This document shows, piece by piece, positions 1-5,570 of a stretch of DNA of 5,570 bases (within the stretch, counting starts at the first letter, position 1; each line of letters starts with the position of its first letter). The stretch is from Thiomonas sp. Its GTDB lineage: Bacteria > Pseudomonadota > Gammaproteobacteria > Burkholderiales > Burkholderiaceae. Both the position numbers and the translations under genes were made by a program. Below the pieces are notes generated by a model. The model saw nothing but the letters and a program-made list of their open reading frames with translations, ran no database searches and was not told the DNA's origin. Location of the stretch: the NCBI GenBank assembly GCA_027443745.1, contig DAIAZB010000164.1:1-5570 (forward strand). Direction: 5' to 3'.

Positions 1-412
1 CGTTGCGGTCTCTGCCATGGCAATCGGCAACGGTCTGGGCCGCCTGGGTTTCGGTGCGGTCGCCGATTTTCGGGGCGGACGCTTCAGCCGGAACGCAGTT
101 CTGGCCGTCAACGCCCTGGCGGCGGCCATCCTGCTGGCCGCCTTGCATGGCCTAGACGCGAAGGCGTTTGTCCTGTATCCGCTGCTCATGGGCCTGGCCT
201 TCGGCGGCATGGCCGGCAAATTGCCGGCGCTGGCGGCACATATCGTCAAGGATGGTCATGCCGAGACGGCGTTCGGCCTGCTGTTCGGCGCCTTCGCTTT
301 GGCCAGCTTCCTGGGGCCGCTTGCCAGCGCGGCATTTGGCATGCGGGATGCGTTGGAAGGCTTTGCCGTCTGTGCGATCGCGGCCGGGTTGTCGGCGCTC
401 GTCGCTCCTTGA
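1..412 (+). CDS. MFS transporter, C-terminal part (5' end outside window)
   Basis: The frame is open from base 2 and ends at TGA 410-412, giving 136 residues of a membrane transporter whose N-terminal part lies upstream. The first 25 or so residues contain GNGLGRLGFGAVADFRGGR, which matches the conserved G-x-x-x-D-x-x-G-R loop motif that MFS proteins carry between TM2 and TM3 and again between TM8 and TM9. About four hydrophobic segments follow (AVLAVNALAAAILLAAL; a segment around YPLLMGLAFGG; a segment around GLLFGAFALASFLGPL; and a last one ending in SALVAP). This fits TM9-TM12, so the visible part is the C-terminal end of a 12-TM permease of the inner membrane. An ATG at 17 is in frame but sits inside the conserved domain, so it is unlikely to be the true start. 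The substrate cannot be told. It is on the same strand as the trb genes but separated by 228 bases, so it is probably not functionally part of the conjugation operon. Confidence 0.8.
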   Translation, partial: VAVSAMAIGNGLGRLGFGAVADFRGGRFSRNAVLAVNALAAAILLAALHGLDAKAFVLYPLLMGLAFGGMAGKLPALAAHIVKDGHAETAFGLLFGAFALASFLGPLASAAFGMRDALEGFAVCAIAAGLSALVAP

Positions 413-473
413 CTCGTCTTGCAACACGCCGCGCCGTGGCTGCGCGCGACATTCAGGCCTGGCTTGACGAATC

Positions 474-495
474 TGCGCCATCCACGATGCGCCAT
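474..495. repeat. Short direct repeat TGCGCCAT x2
   Basis: Two identical 8-base copies, TGCGCCAT at 474-481 and 488-495, are separated by six bases (CCACGA) in the noncoding gap upstream of trbC. Two sites about one and a third helical turns apart could be a regulator-binding pair, but 8-base matches also occur by chance in GC-rich DNA. Function is not established. Confidence 0.3.
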
Positions 496-628
496 GCAGA
501 ACCGTGGCCCCGCCTGCGAATGCTGAGGGGTACGGCCACCGGCGCGAGCCTAAGGCAGGGTACCGGTCGGGGCCCAACACGCGGAGTCTGGGTAGGGAGC
601 CGATGTCTGGCCTCCGAACCAACCCATC

Positions 629-634
629 GAAAGG
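629..634 (+). promoter_or_regulatory. Ribosome binding site of trbC
   Basis: GAAAGG lies six bases before the ATG at 641. It supports starting TrbC at 641 rather than at the internal Met codon for residue 21, and so supports the long basic N-terminal region of the pilin precursor. Confidence 0.55.
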
Positions 635-640
635 CCGGAT

Positions 641-994
641 ATGAAGCGTTTCAAACTGCAATGCATCCATCGTCAGCTGCGCGCCGCGGTGGTCCGCCGC
701 ATGTTGCTGGCCGGGGCCGTGTTTGCTGCCACCACGGTCGAGGCTTTCGCCACCGGCGCCGGCGGCCTGCCCTGGGACAGCGCCATCAGCACCCTGCAGA
801 ACGACCTGACCGGCCCGGTTGCCACCGGCATCAGCGTCATCGCCTTCCTGGCCGCCGGTGCGGCGCTGGTGTTTGGCGAAGAACTTGGCGGCATCGCGAA
901 GAAGGCGCTGTACGTCGTCCTGGGAGTGGCCTTCATCGTCCTGGGCAACAAGTTTCTCTCGGCGCTCGGACTGACCGGCACCCTGGTGTCCTGA
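641..994 (+). CDS. trbC: TrbC, conjugative pilin precursor (VirB2-like)
   Basis: This 117-residue protein has the layout of TrbC/VirB2 pilins, the main subunit of the conjugative pilus in P-type type IV secretion systems. A long basic N-terminal region (residues 1-20, several Arg/Lys) leads into a hydrophobic core (21-33) and a likely signal peptidase site after AFA, at residue 37/38. The mature part, about 80 residues, starts TGAGGLPWDS and has two hydrophobic helices (about 58-79 and 88-110) joined by a short polar loop, EELGGIAKK. In well-studied TrbC proteins the precursor is processed and cyclised in the inner membrane; whether that happens here cannot be seen. A twin Arg (residues 19-20) precedes the hydrophobic core, but a full Tat motif is absent. 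It is followed by a small ORF in the same frame, then by trbD and trbE. No trbB gene lies immediately upstream, where it usually sits. Confidence 0.9.
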   Translation: MKRFKLQCIHRQLRAAVVRRMLLAGAVFAATTVEAFATGAGGLPWDSAISTLQNDLTGPVATGISVIAFLAAGAALVFGEELGGIAKKALYVVLGVAFIVLGNKFLSALGLTGTLVS

Positions 995-997
995 GCC

Positions 998-1186
998 ATG
1001 CGCTGGCAGCGAGGGGAGCGGCGGCAGGACCGTGGCGATGCTCCGCATCCCGCGCTGCTGGAAATCCTGACCGGCGTCCGGGCCCTGATGAAGCAGGGCT
1101 GTGCCCTGGCGGACATCGCCGTGGTCATGCGATCCGCCGCCGACCTAAGCGCCTTGATCAGCTGTACCCATGGAGTGCCCCAGTGA
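998..1186 (+). CDS. Small unrecognised ORF between trbC and trbD (62 aa)
   Basis: I do not recognise this protein. It starts at an ATG four bases after the trbC stop and ends at TGA 1184-1186, overlapping the GTG start of trbD in a GTGA. It lies in the same frame as trbC, separated only by the stop codon and one Ala codon, so it could be a coupled separate gene or a former or read-through C-terminal extension of TrbC. The first 16 residues are charged and Arg-rich. The rest (about residues 20-54) looks helical, with LMKQGCALADIAVVMRSAAD loosely resembling a helix-turn-helix pattern, a weak similarity only. There is no signal peptide or membrane segment. No Shine-Dalgarno sequence is visible before its ATG, so translation would depend on coupling to trbC. 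It fills the whole gap to trbD with no wasted bases, which favours a real coding region, but a chance ORF in GC-rich DNA is possible. Confidence 0.5.
   Translation: MRWQRGERRQDRGDAPHPALLEILTGVRALMKQGCALADIAVVMRSAADLSALISCTHGVPQ
1172..1175 (+). promoter_or_regulatory. Ribosome binding site that fixes the GTG start of trbD
   Basis: GGAG lies seven bases before GTG 1183. No ATG in the trbD frame precedes the conserved N-terminus (NDIKTPIHNALNRP) at a suitable place, so this site and the GTGA overlap with the preceding ORF decide the start. Confidence 0.6.
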
Positions 1187-1482
1187 ACGACATCAAGACC
1201 CCGATCCACAACGCGTTGAACAGGCCCATTCTGATGATGGGAGGCGAGCGTCCGCTTGTACTGATGCTCATCATCGTTGCCGGGATTTTCATTTTTTCGC
1301 TGGCCAAGATCTGGGCGGCGGTGATCGGCGTCGCGCTCTGGTTGCTCGGGCACTGGGCGCTGACACGCGCTGCGACCTTCGACCCTATGCTGAGCAAGAC
1401 TGGGACACGGCTGCTCAAGTACCGCCGCCATTACCCCGCGCGGGCGACTCCCTTCGCGAGGTCGCGGGAGGTGCGTTCATGA
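1183..1482 (+). CDS. trbD: TrbD, inner-membrane component (VirB3-like)
   Basis: This 99-residue protein starts at GTG, with the conserved opening PIHNALNRPILMMGGERPL that is typical of the TrbD/VirB3 family. The family is a small inner-membrane partner of the VirB4/TrbE ATPase in pilus biogenesis. Two adjacent hydrophobic stretches (about residues 25-40 and 43-58) form one hairpin or a long membrane region, followed by a basic C-terminal tail rich in Arg and Lys that probably stays in the cytoplasm. Length is usual for the family. The start overlaps the preceding ORF by four bases (GTGA), and the stop overlaps the trbE start (ATGA at 1479-1482), which indicates translational coupling. The same frame is open upstream to 409, but that part overlaps trbC in another frame and has no family similarity. 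Confidence 0.92.
   Translation: MNDIKTPIHNALNRPILMMGGERPLVLMLIIVAGIFIFSLAKIWAAVIGVALWLLGHWALTRAATFDPMLSKTGTRLLKYRRHYPARATPFARSREVRS
1466..1473 (+). promoter_or_regulatory. Ribosome binding site of trbE
   Basis: GGGAGGTG lies inside the end of trbD, with GGAGG ending seven bases before ATG 1479. It decides the trbE start: the frame is open further upstream to 1170, but the conserved TrbE N-terminus begins at this ATG. Confidence 0.65.
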
Positions 1483-3929
1483 GGGCGCTCAAGGAATTCC
1501 GCGACGCGGCCTACGGGTTGCCCGACCTGCTGCCGTGGGCCGCCCTGGTTGGGAATGGCATCGTGCTGACAAAGGCAGGTGGGCTGATGGCCGGCTGGGA
1601 GTACCGCGGCCCCGACCTTGACTCGTCGACGCCCGAGGAGCTCGGCGCGATGGCGGCACGGCTCAACGCGGCGCTCAAGCTCGGCGACGGCTGGGCGCTG
1701 CACGTGGACGCCGTGCGCTCCCCGGCCCCTGGTTATGCACCGGCTGGTGCCTTTCCCGACCGCACGACGCGGCTGATCGATGACGTCCGGCGCCATGCTC
1801 ACGAATCGCGAGACCTGGGGTTCGGCAGCCGGTTCGTGCTCACCGCGACCTGGTTTCCGATGCCTGACGTTGCCAGCAAGACGGCCGACCTGTTCGTCGA
1901 GGGGCGGGTCAAGGCCACGGCCAGCCGCAATCTGGAGCGTTTCAGCCAGCAGATTCGCGCACTGGAGTCGCGCCTGTCCACCCTGATGCAGATCAGGCGT
2001 CTGGTCGACGTGGTCGATGCGCGCGCCGGCATTGTGGACAGCGCGCTGCTGGCGCACTTGGAGCAGTGCGTGGGCCTGACGCCACAGCGCCGCGCCTTTC
2101 GGATGGCTGAAGTGCCGATGTACCTGGACTGCGTGCTTGGCCAGCATGATTTCGCGACCGGCTTCGTGCCGCGCGTCGGCCGGCGCAACGTCGCCTGCAT
2201 CGGCCTGACTGGCCTGCCGCCGGACAGCTTTCCCGGAATCCTCGACGTGCTCTCGCGCCTGCCGGTGTCATACCGCTGGAGTTCGCGCTTCATCTACCTG
2301 GATCCGGGGCAGGCCGAGAAGACACTGAACAAGTACCGCAGCAAGTGGGCTCAAAAGCGCAAGAGCATGATGAACCTGCTGCGCGAGAATGCGGGCGGCC
2401 AGGCCACGCACATCAACGCCGACGCCGACCGTATGGTGCACGATGCCGTCGAGGCGCTGGCCGAGGCCTCCAGCGGCATGGTGCTCTATGGCTACTACAC
2501 CAGTGTGCTGCTGCTCTCGCACGAGGATCCGGAAACCCTCGCCGAGACCACGCGGGAGATGGTCAAGCTCATCGAGAGCCATGGCTTCGGTGCCCGGGTG
2601 GAGGACGTGAACGCCGTCGAGGCCTACCTCGGGTCGCTGCCCGGCAACACGGCTGCCAACGTCCGCCGTCCGCTGGTCCATACCTTAAACTTGGCGCACC
2701 TGCTGCCGTTCACGGCCGTGTGGGGCGGGCAGGAATGCAATCCCTGTCCCTTCTATCCGTCGGACAGTCCGCCGCTGCTGCACGCCAAGACCGACGGCGC
2801 AACGCCGTTCAAGCTGTCGCTCCATGCTGGCGACGTTGGGCATACCGCGATTCTCGGCCCGACGGGAGCCGGAAAGTCGACCTTGCTCGCCACCCTGGCG
2901 GCACAACAGTTCCGGTATCCGGGCGCACAGGTCTTCGTCTTTGACAAGGGCTACTCGATGTTGCCCTTGGTGTGGGCTGCTGGCGGTGAGCACTACGACA
3001 TCGCAGGGGATTCCGGTGACCTGGCGTTCTGCCCCTTGGGACGCGTGAGCGAAGCCGCCGAGCGCGTCTGGGCGGCGGAATGGCTCGAACAGCTCTGTGA
3101 ACTGCAGGGCATGAACATCCTGCCGCGGCACCGGCAGGAGATTTTCCGCGCCGTGAGCCAGCTTGGCGCGTCGACCGATTGCATGTCGCAGCGCACGATG
3201 ACCAACTTCCTCGTGCTGCTGCAGGACCAGGCCCTGCGCGAGGCCCTGCAGGCGTACACCCTGCGTGGCATGGCCGGGCACCTGCTCGACGCCGAAACCG
3301 ACAGTCTGGGAGAAGACTGCTTCCAGGTGTTCGAGATGGAACACCTGATGAACAAGGGCGACAAGCTGGTGCTGCCGGTCCTCGCCTACCTGTTCCATCG
3401 TATCGAGCAGAGGTTCAGAGGCGAGCCGACGCTGCTGATCCTGGATGAAGCGTGGATCATGCTCGGCCACCCGGCCTTCAAGGCCAAGATTCGCGAGTGG
3501 CTCAAGGTGCTGCGCAAGACCAACGTGGCGGTGGTGTTCGCCACCCAGTCGCTGACCGATTTGAGCCGTTCCGGCATCGCCGACGTGATCTTCGAGTCCT
3601 GCCCGACCAAGATCTTCCTGCCGAACCCCGAGGCGCAGACCGAGAACATCCGGCCGCTGTACGAGGCGGTCGGCCTCAATGCCCGGCAGATCGAGATCCT
3701 GGCCTTGGCGACCCCGAAGCGCCAGTACTACGTCATGCATCCGGAAGGTCGCCGCCTGTTTGAACTTGGGCTGTCCGAAGCAGAGCTCGCATTCGTCGGC
3801 GCCAGCGGCAAAGGTGACATCGCGCGCATCCGCATGCTGCGCGCCAGCCTCGGCGCCGGGTGGCCGGCCCAGTGGCTGCGCGAGCGCGGACAGAGCGAGG
3901 CCGCGGCGAAGTGGGAGAAATATCGATAA
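1479..3929 (+). CDS. trbE: TrbE, conjugation ATPase (VirB4/CagE family)
   Basis: This 816-residue protein is the cytoplasmic-face ATPase that powers pilus assembly and substrate transfer in P-type type IV secretion. The N-terminus (LPDLLPWAALVGNGIVLTK, then GLMAGWEYRGPDL) is characteristic of TrbE, and residues up to about 420 form the CagE/TrbE/VirB domain. The C-terminal RecA-like domain has Walker A GPTGAGKST at residues 460-468 (Lys466) and Walker B LLILDE at 652-657 (Asp656, Glu657). These are followed by FATQS (687-691), the conserved Gln-containing motif of VirB4 proteins. All key ATPase residues are present, the length is normal for the family, and there is no frameshift. The gene overlaps trbD by four bases. 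After its TAA (3927-3929) comes a 102-base gap before trbJ. Large open frames on the other strand and in the other + frames are shadows of its high-GC codon use. Confidence 0.96.
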   Translation: MRALKEFRDAAYGLPDLLPWAALVGNGIVLTKAGGLMAGWEYRGPDLDSSTPEELGAMAARLNAALKLGDGWALHVDAVRSPAPGYAPAGAFPDRTTRLIDDVRRHAHESRDLGFGSRFVLTATWFPMPDVASKTADLFVEGRVKATASRNLERFSQQIRALESRLSTLMQIRRLVDVVDARAGIVDSALLAHLEQCVGLTPQRRAFRMAEVPMYLDCVLGQHDFATGFVPRVGRRNVACIGLTGLPPDSFPGILDVLSRLPVSYRWSSRFIYLDPGQAEKTLNKYRSKWAQKRKSMMNLLRENAGGQATHINADADRMVHDAVEALAEASSGMVLYGYYTSVLLLSHEDPETLAETTREMVKLIESHGFGARVEDVNAVEAYLGSLPGNTAANVRRPLVHTLNLAHLLPFTAVWGGQECNPCPFYPSDSPPLLHAKTDGATPFKLSLHAGDVGHTAILGPTGAGKSTLLATLAAQQFRYPGAQVFVFDKGYSMLPLVWAAGGEHYDIAGDSGDLAFCPLGRVSEAAERVWAAEWLEQLCELQGMNILPRHRQEIFRAVSQLGASTDCMSQRTMTNFLVLLQDQALREALQAYTLRGMAGHLLDAETDSLGEDCFQVFEMEHLMNKGDKLVLPVLAYLFHRIEQRFRGEPTLLILDEAWIMLGHPAFKAKIREWLKVLRKTNVAVVFATQSLTDLSRSGIADVIFESCPTKIFLPNPEAQTENIRPLYEAVGLNARQIEILALATPKRQYYVMHPEGRRLFELGLSEAELAFVGASGKGDIARIRMLRASLGAGWPAQWLRERGQSEAAAKWEKYR

Positions 3930-3955
3930 AGGCCCGTTAAGCCTGATTCGCAACG

Positions 3956-3975
3956 CGTGCCGCCGCGGCGGCACG
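3956..3975. repeat. Perfect 20-bp palindrome, candidate RNA hairpin or attenuator
   Basis: The left half CGTGCCGCCG is followed directly by its exact reverse complement, CGGCGGCACG. As RNA this would give a very GC-rich stem of about eight pairs with a four-base loop. The following bases are TTTGC, so it lacks the long T run of a strong intrinsic terminator. It may be a partial terminator, an mRNA-stability stem protecting the trbE transcript, or a dimeric protein-binding site. The palindrome itself is certain; the role is inference. Confidence 0.6.
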
Positions 3976-4017
3976 TTTGCTCCGCGGCCCGCCGTGCTTT
4001 TGGGCCCGTCATCCATC

Positions 4018-4026
4018 AGGAGAGGA
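4018..4026 (+). promoter_or_regulatory. Ribosome binding site of trbJ
   Basis: AGGAGAGGA ends five bases before ATG 4032. It fixes the trbJ start at 4032 and argues against an in-frame GTG at 3957, which lies inside the palindrome and would add 25 residues in front of a clean signal peptide. Confidence 0.7.
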
Positions 4027-4031
4027 ACACC

Positions 4032-4730
4032 ATGCGCATCCAGAAATTCGTGGCGCTCTTCGCGGCGTCCGCTTTGATTGCCAGCGCTCCGGCGCACGCC
4101 ACCGGGGTGATCGCCGGGGCGACCTTCCCGGAACAGATCGTTCAGGAGGTGACCCTGGTTGAGCAATACGCAACGCAGGCCCAGCAACTGGAGACACAGA
4201 TCCAGCAGCTTGCGAACCAGGTGGTCAACATGCAGACCATCCCGGTCCAGCTCTGGCCGAATATCAGCAGCCAACTGCAGGGCTTGGTCACCCTGGTTGG
4301 CAATGCCAAGGGGCTGTCCTATGCCTCAGCGAACACCGTCTCAGCGGTGCAGGCGCAGTTCGGCCAGCCCAGCGGGGTGCTGAGCAACTACAACGCCAGC
4401 CTGCAAACCTGGACCTCGAACCTGGACGGCCAGATCGCGGGCGTGCTCCAGCAGTTCGGGCTCAACGCCAGCAACTTCCAGAGCACGCAGTCGGCGTTGG
4501 CGGCGATCCAGGCGCAGAGCCAGTCCGCCAGTGGACGCAAGGCCGTCCTGCAGGCCGGCAACCAGATCGCAGGTCTGATGGTCAACCAGATGCAGGACCT
4601 GCAATCGGACATTCAGGCCGGCAATCAAGCCATGCTGAACTACGTTGCGATGCAGGCGCACACGCGCGTGGACCAGTCGAACAGCGTAACCCCGATCTTG
4701 GCCGCGCCGACCGGCCCCGGCGCATTCTGA
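4032..4730 (+). CDS. trbJ: TrbJ, exported conjugation protein (VirB5-like)
   Basis: This 232-residue precursor begins with a standard Sec signal peptide: basic MRIQK, hydrophobic core FVALFAASALIASA, and a signal peptidase I site after AHA at residue 23/24. The mature protein starts TGVIAGATFPEQIVQE, the N-terminal signature of the TrbJ family (P-type conjugative transfer). It continues into a Gln-rich helical stretch with coiled-coil character at about 34-67. The rest is rich in Ala, Gln, Ser and Asn, mostly helical, with no Cys in the mature part. TrbJ proteins are periplasmic and are regarded as counterparts of VirB5, a minor component at the pilus tip or assembly site. It follows trbE after a structured 102-base leader, and trbL starts 10 bases downstream with no trbK entry-exclusion gene between them. 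Confidence 0.92.
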   Translation: MRIQKFVALFAASALIASAPAHATGVIAGATFPEQIVQEVTLVEQYATQAQQLETQIQQLANQVVNMQTIPVQLWPNISSQLQGLVTLVGNAKGLSYASANTVSAVQAQFGQPSGVLSNYNASLQTWTSNLDGQIAGVLQQFGLNASNFQSTQSALAAIQAQSQSASGRKAVLQAGNQIAGLMVNQMQDLQSDIQAGNQAMLNYVAMQAHTRVDQSNSVTPILAAPTGPGAF

Positions 4731-4740
4731 AGGAAAGAGC

Positions 4741-5570
4741 ATGCGCAACGCGATGAAGTGGGGCGGGTTGGCGGTGGCGATGTTGCTGGGGCTGGTCGCG
4801 GTGGCCCATGCGGCGTCTCCTGCCCCCACGGGCGGCCCAGGAGGAAATGGCTACCTCGATTCGATCAGCTCGAACTTCCAGACGGCGACGTCCGGATGGA
4901 TGACGACGGCGCAGGGGTATGCCTTCAAGATTTTCACGGCGCTCGCGGCCATGGATCTGTCGTGGTGGGGCATCAAACAGGTCCTGAAAAAGAATGATCT
5001 CGCCGACTTCACCGCGGGCGCAACCCTGAAGATCGCGTCGATCGCGTTTTTCTACACCATCGTGAAGTACGCGCCGACCTGGATGCCGATGATCACGTCA
5101 AGCTTCATGGACATGGGGCAGGCGATCGGCGGCTCCGCGGCCGCCTCTTCGACCCCGTCCGGTGTGATGGCGATGGCGTTCTCGGTGGTGCAGCAGCTCT
5201 ATCAGGTCTATGACAAGGCGCCGGGCGGAATGATCCACATCGGCACGAACTTCTTTCTGGCCATCGTCATTGCGATCACGTCGCTGCTGGCCCTGATTGG
5301 CTTCGGCCTGGTCGCCCTGCAGCTGTTGATGACCCTGGTCGAGACCTATCTCGTGGGCGGGGCAGGGCTGGTGATGCTTGGGTTCACCGGGTCCGGGCTC
5401 ACCAGCAGCTTCGGGGAGAAGTACATCGGCTATCTGGTGAGCGTCGGGATCAAGCTGCTGATGATTTACGCCATCATCGGACTCGGGCAGAGTCTGATCA
5501 ACAACGAACTGGCCTACATCAACAACTACATCGCCTCGAACAGCGGGATCCCGCCGACCGATCTGCTCAC
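4741..5570 (+). CDS. trbL: TrbL, polytopic inner-membrane channel protein (VirB6-like), 5' part
   Basis: The frame runs from ATG 4741 to the window end without a stop: 276 codons plus two bases of a protein that in this family is usually 450-560 residues. AAGGA (4730-4734), six bases before the ATG, supports the start. The N-terminus is a signal-like hydrophobic segment (residues 7-22) with a possible cleavage after AHA (24). Then comes a polar region with GYLDSISSNFQTATSGW. Hydrophobic helices follow at about 93-110, 168-195 (preceded by the conserved-looking YDKAPGGM), 200-217 and 229-249. The segment around LVETYLVGGAGLVMLGF and then SFGEKYIGYLVSVGIKLL is characteristic of TrbL, the VirB6 counterpart that forms part of the inner-membrane channel. 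It is the last gene visible; trbF would be expected next. Confidence 0.93.
   Translation, partial: MRNAMKWGGLAVAMLLGLVAVAHAASPAPTGGPGGNGYLDSISSNFQTATSGWMTTAQGYAFKIFTALAAMDLSWWGIKQVLKKNDLADFTAGATLKIASIAFFYTIVKYAPTWMPMITSSFMDMGQAIGGSAAASSTPSGVMAMAFSVVQQLYQVYDKAPGGMIHIGTNFFLAIVIAITSLLALIGFGLVALQLLMTLVETYLVGGAGLVMLGFTGSGLTSSFGEKYIGYLVSVGIKLLMIYAIIGLGQSLINNELAYINNYIASNSGIPPTDLL

Larger units (their letters stand above)
413..640. other. 228-base gap between MFS gene and trbC, no convincing gene
   Basis: Open frames crossing this stretch are extensions of reading frames that overlap trbC or the MFS gene, and none has family features I recognise. The stretch contains an 8-base direct repeat, TGCGCCAT, at 474-481 and 488-495 (14-base period). 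A short GC stem (430-434 with 442-446) lies just after the MFS stop but lacks a T tract. A TTGACG at 464-469 resembles a -35 box, but no good -10 lies 16-18 bases downstream. The promoter of the trb operon could lie here or upstream; the sequence does not settle it. Confidence 0.5.
3930..4031. other. trbE-trbJ intergenic leader
   Basis: This is the only sizeable gap inside the trb block; the other junctions overlap or are 10 bases or less. It contains a perfect palindrome (3956-3975), a second weaker pairing option that reuses its right arm (GCACG 3971-3975 with CGTGC 3993-3997, followed by TTTT), a 7-base direct repeat GGCCCGT at 3931-3937 and 4003-4009, and the trbJ ribosome binding site. 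It may act as an RNA structure between the two cistrons. No gene is visible in it. Confidence 0.55.

Noticed and set aside
430..446. Terminator after the MFS gene
   Set aside because: Only a five-pair GC stem with a seven-base loop and no T tract; such stems are common by chance at this GC content.
464..498. TTGACG-based sigma-70 promoter for the trb operon
   Set aside because: The -35-like hexamer is good, but no acceptable -10 hexamer lies 16-18 bases downstream.
152..1048. 298-residue open frame on the minus strand over the MFS gene end, the gap and trbC
   Set aside because: It overlaps two well-supported + strand genes and has low-complexity shadow composition. I found no ribosome binding site or family feature that would support it, even in the noncoding part.
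409..1182. Open frame upstream of trbD that would make a 357-residue protein
   Set aside because: The upstream part overlaps trbC and the small ORF in another frame and is Arg/Gly-rich without family similarity. TrbD similarity begins right at GTG 1183, which has its own ribosome binding site.
1170..1478. Upstream in-frame extension of trbE (103 residues)
   Set aside because: It lies wholly over trbD in another frame. The typical TrbE N-terminus begins at ATG 1479 after a strong GGGAGG.
3957..4031. GTG 3957 as an earlier trbJ start
   Set aside because: It lies inside the palindrome, lacks a ribosome binding site and would bury the signal peptide behind 25 Arg-rich residues.
2685..4274. 529-residue open frame on the minus strand
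   Set aside because: It lies antisense to trbE and trbJ, crosses the intergenic gap, has no recognisable domain and is rich in His, Gln, Arg and Gly, as expected from reading GC-rich codons on the wrong strand.

Overview
The window carries the front part of a P-type (TrbC-to-TrbL, MPF_T) conjugative type IV secretion gene cluster, all on the + strand, lying just downstream of the 3' end of a major facilitator superfamily (MFS) transporter gene. GC content is high, the genes are packed with start/stop overlaps, and the Trb proteins are of the kind found on integrative and conjugative elements (ICEs) and plasmids of beta- and gammaproteobacteria. A Xanthomonadaceae-, Pseudomonas- or Burkholderiales-like host is plausible. 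That host guess is inference from composition and gene type, not something the sequence proves.

Layout: 1-412 is the C-terminal part of an MFS permease, cut by the window edge. 413-640 is a 228-base gap with no convincing gene. 641-994 is trbC (pilin, VirB2-like). 998-1186 is a small unrecognised ORF in the same frame as trbC. 1183-1482 is trbD (VirB3-like). 1479-3929 is trbE (VirB4-like ATPase). 3930-4031 is a 102-base gap holding a perfect 20-bp palindrome. 4032-4730 is trbJ (VirB5-like, exported). 4741-5570 is the 5' part of trbL (VirB6-like polytopic membrane protein), cut by the window end.

Together these genes encode the pilin (TrbC), its small inner-membrane partner (TrbD), the ATPase that drives pilus assembly (TrbE), a periplasmic or pilus-tip protein (TrbJ) and an inner-membrane channel component (TrbL). 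trbF, trbG and trbI would be expected beyond the right edge. The start codons of trbD, trbE, trbJ and trbL each have a good Shine-Dalgarno sequence, and the trbC-trbD-trbE block looks translationally coupled.

Most of the window is an ordinary trb operon. The points worth a second look are the lack of trbB immediately before trbC, the unrecognised ORF between trbC and trbD that continues the trbC frame past its stop, and the palindrome-bearing gap that splits trbE from trbJ. I found no evidence of a wholly new system.
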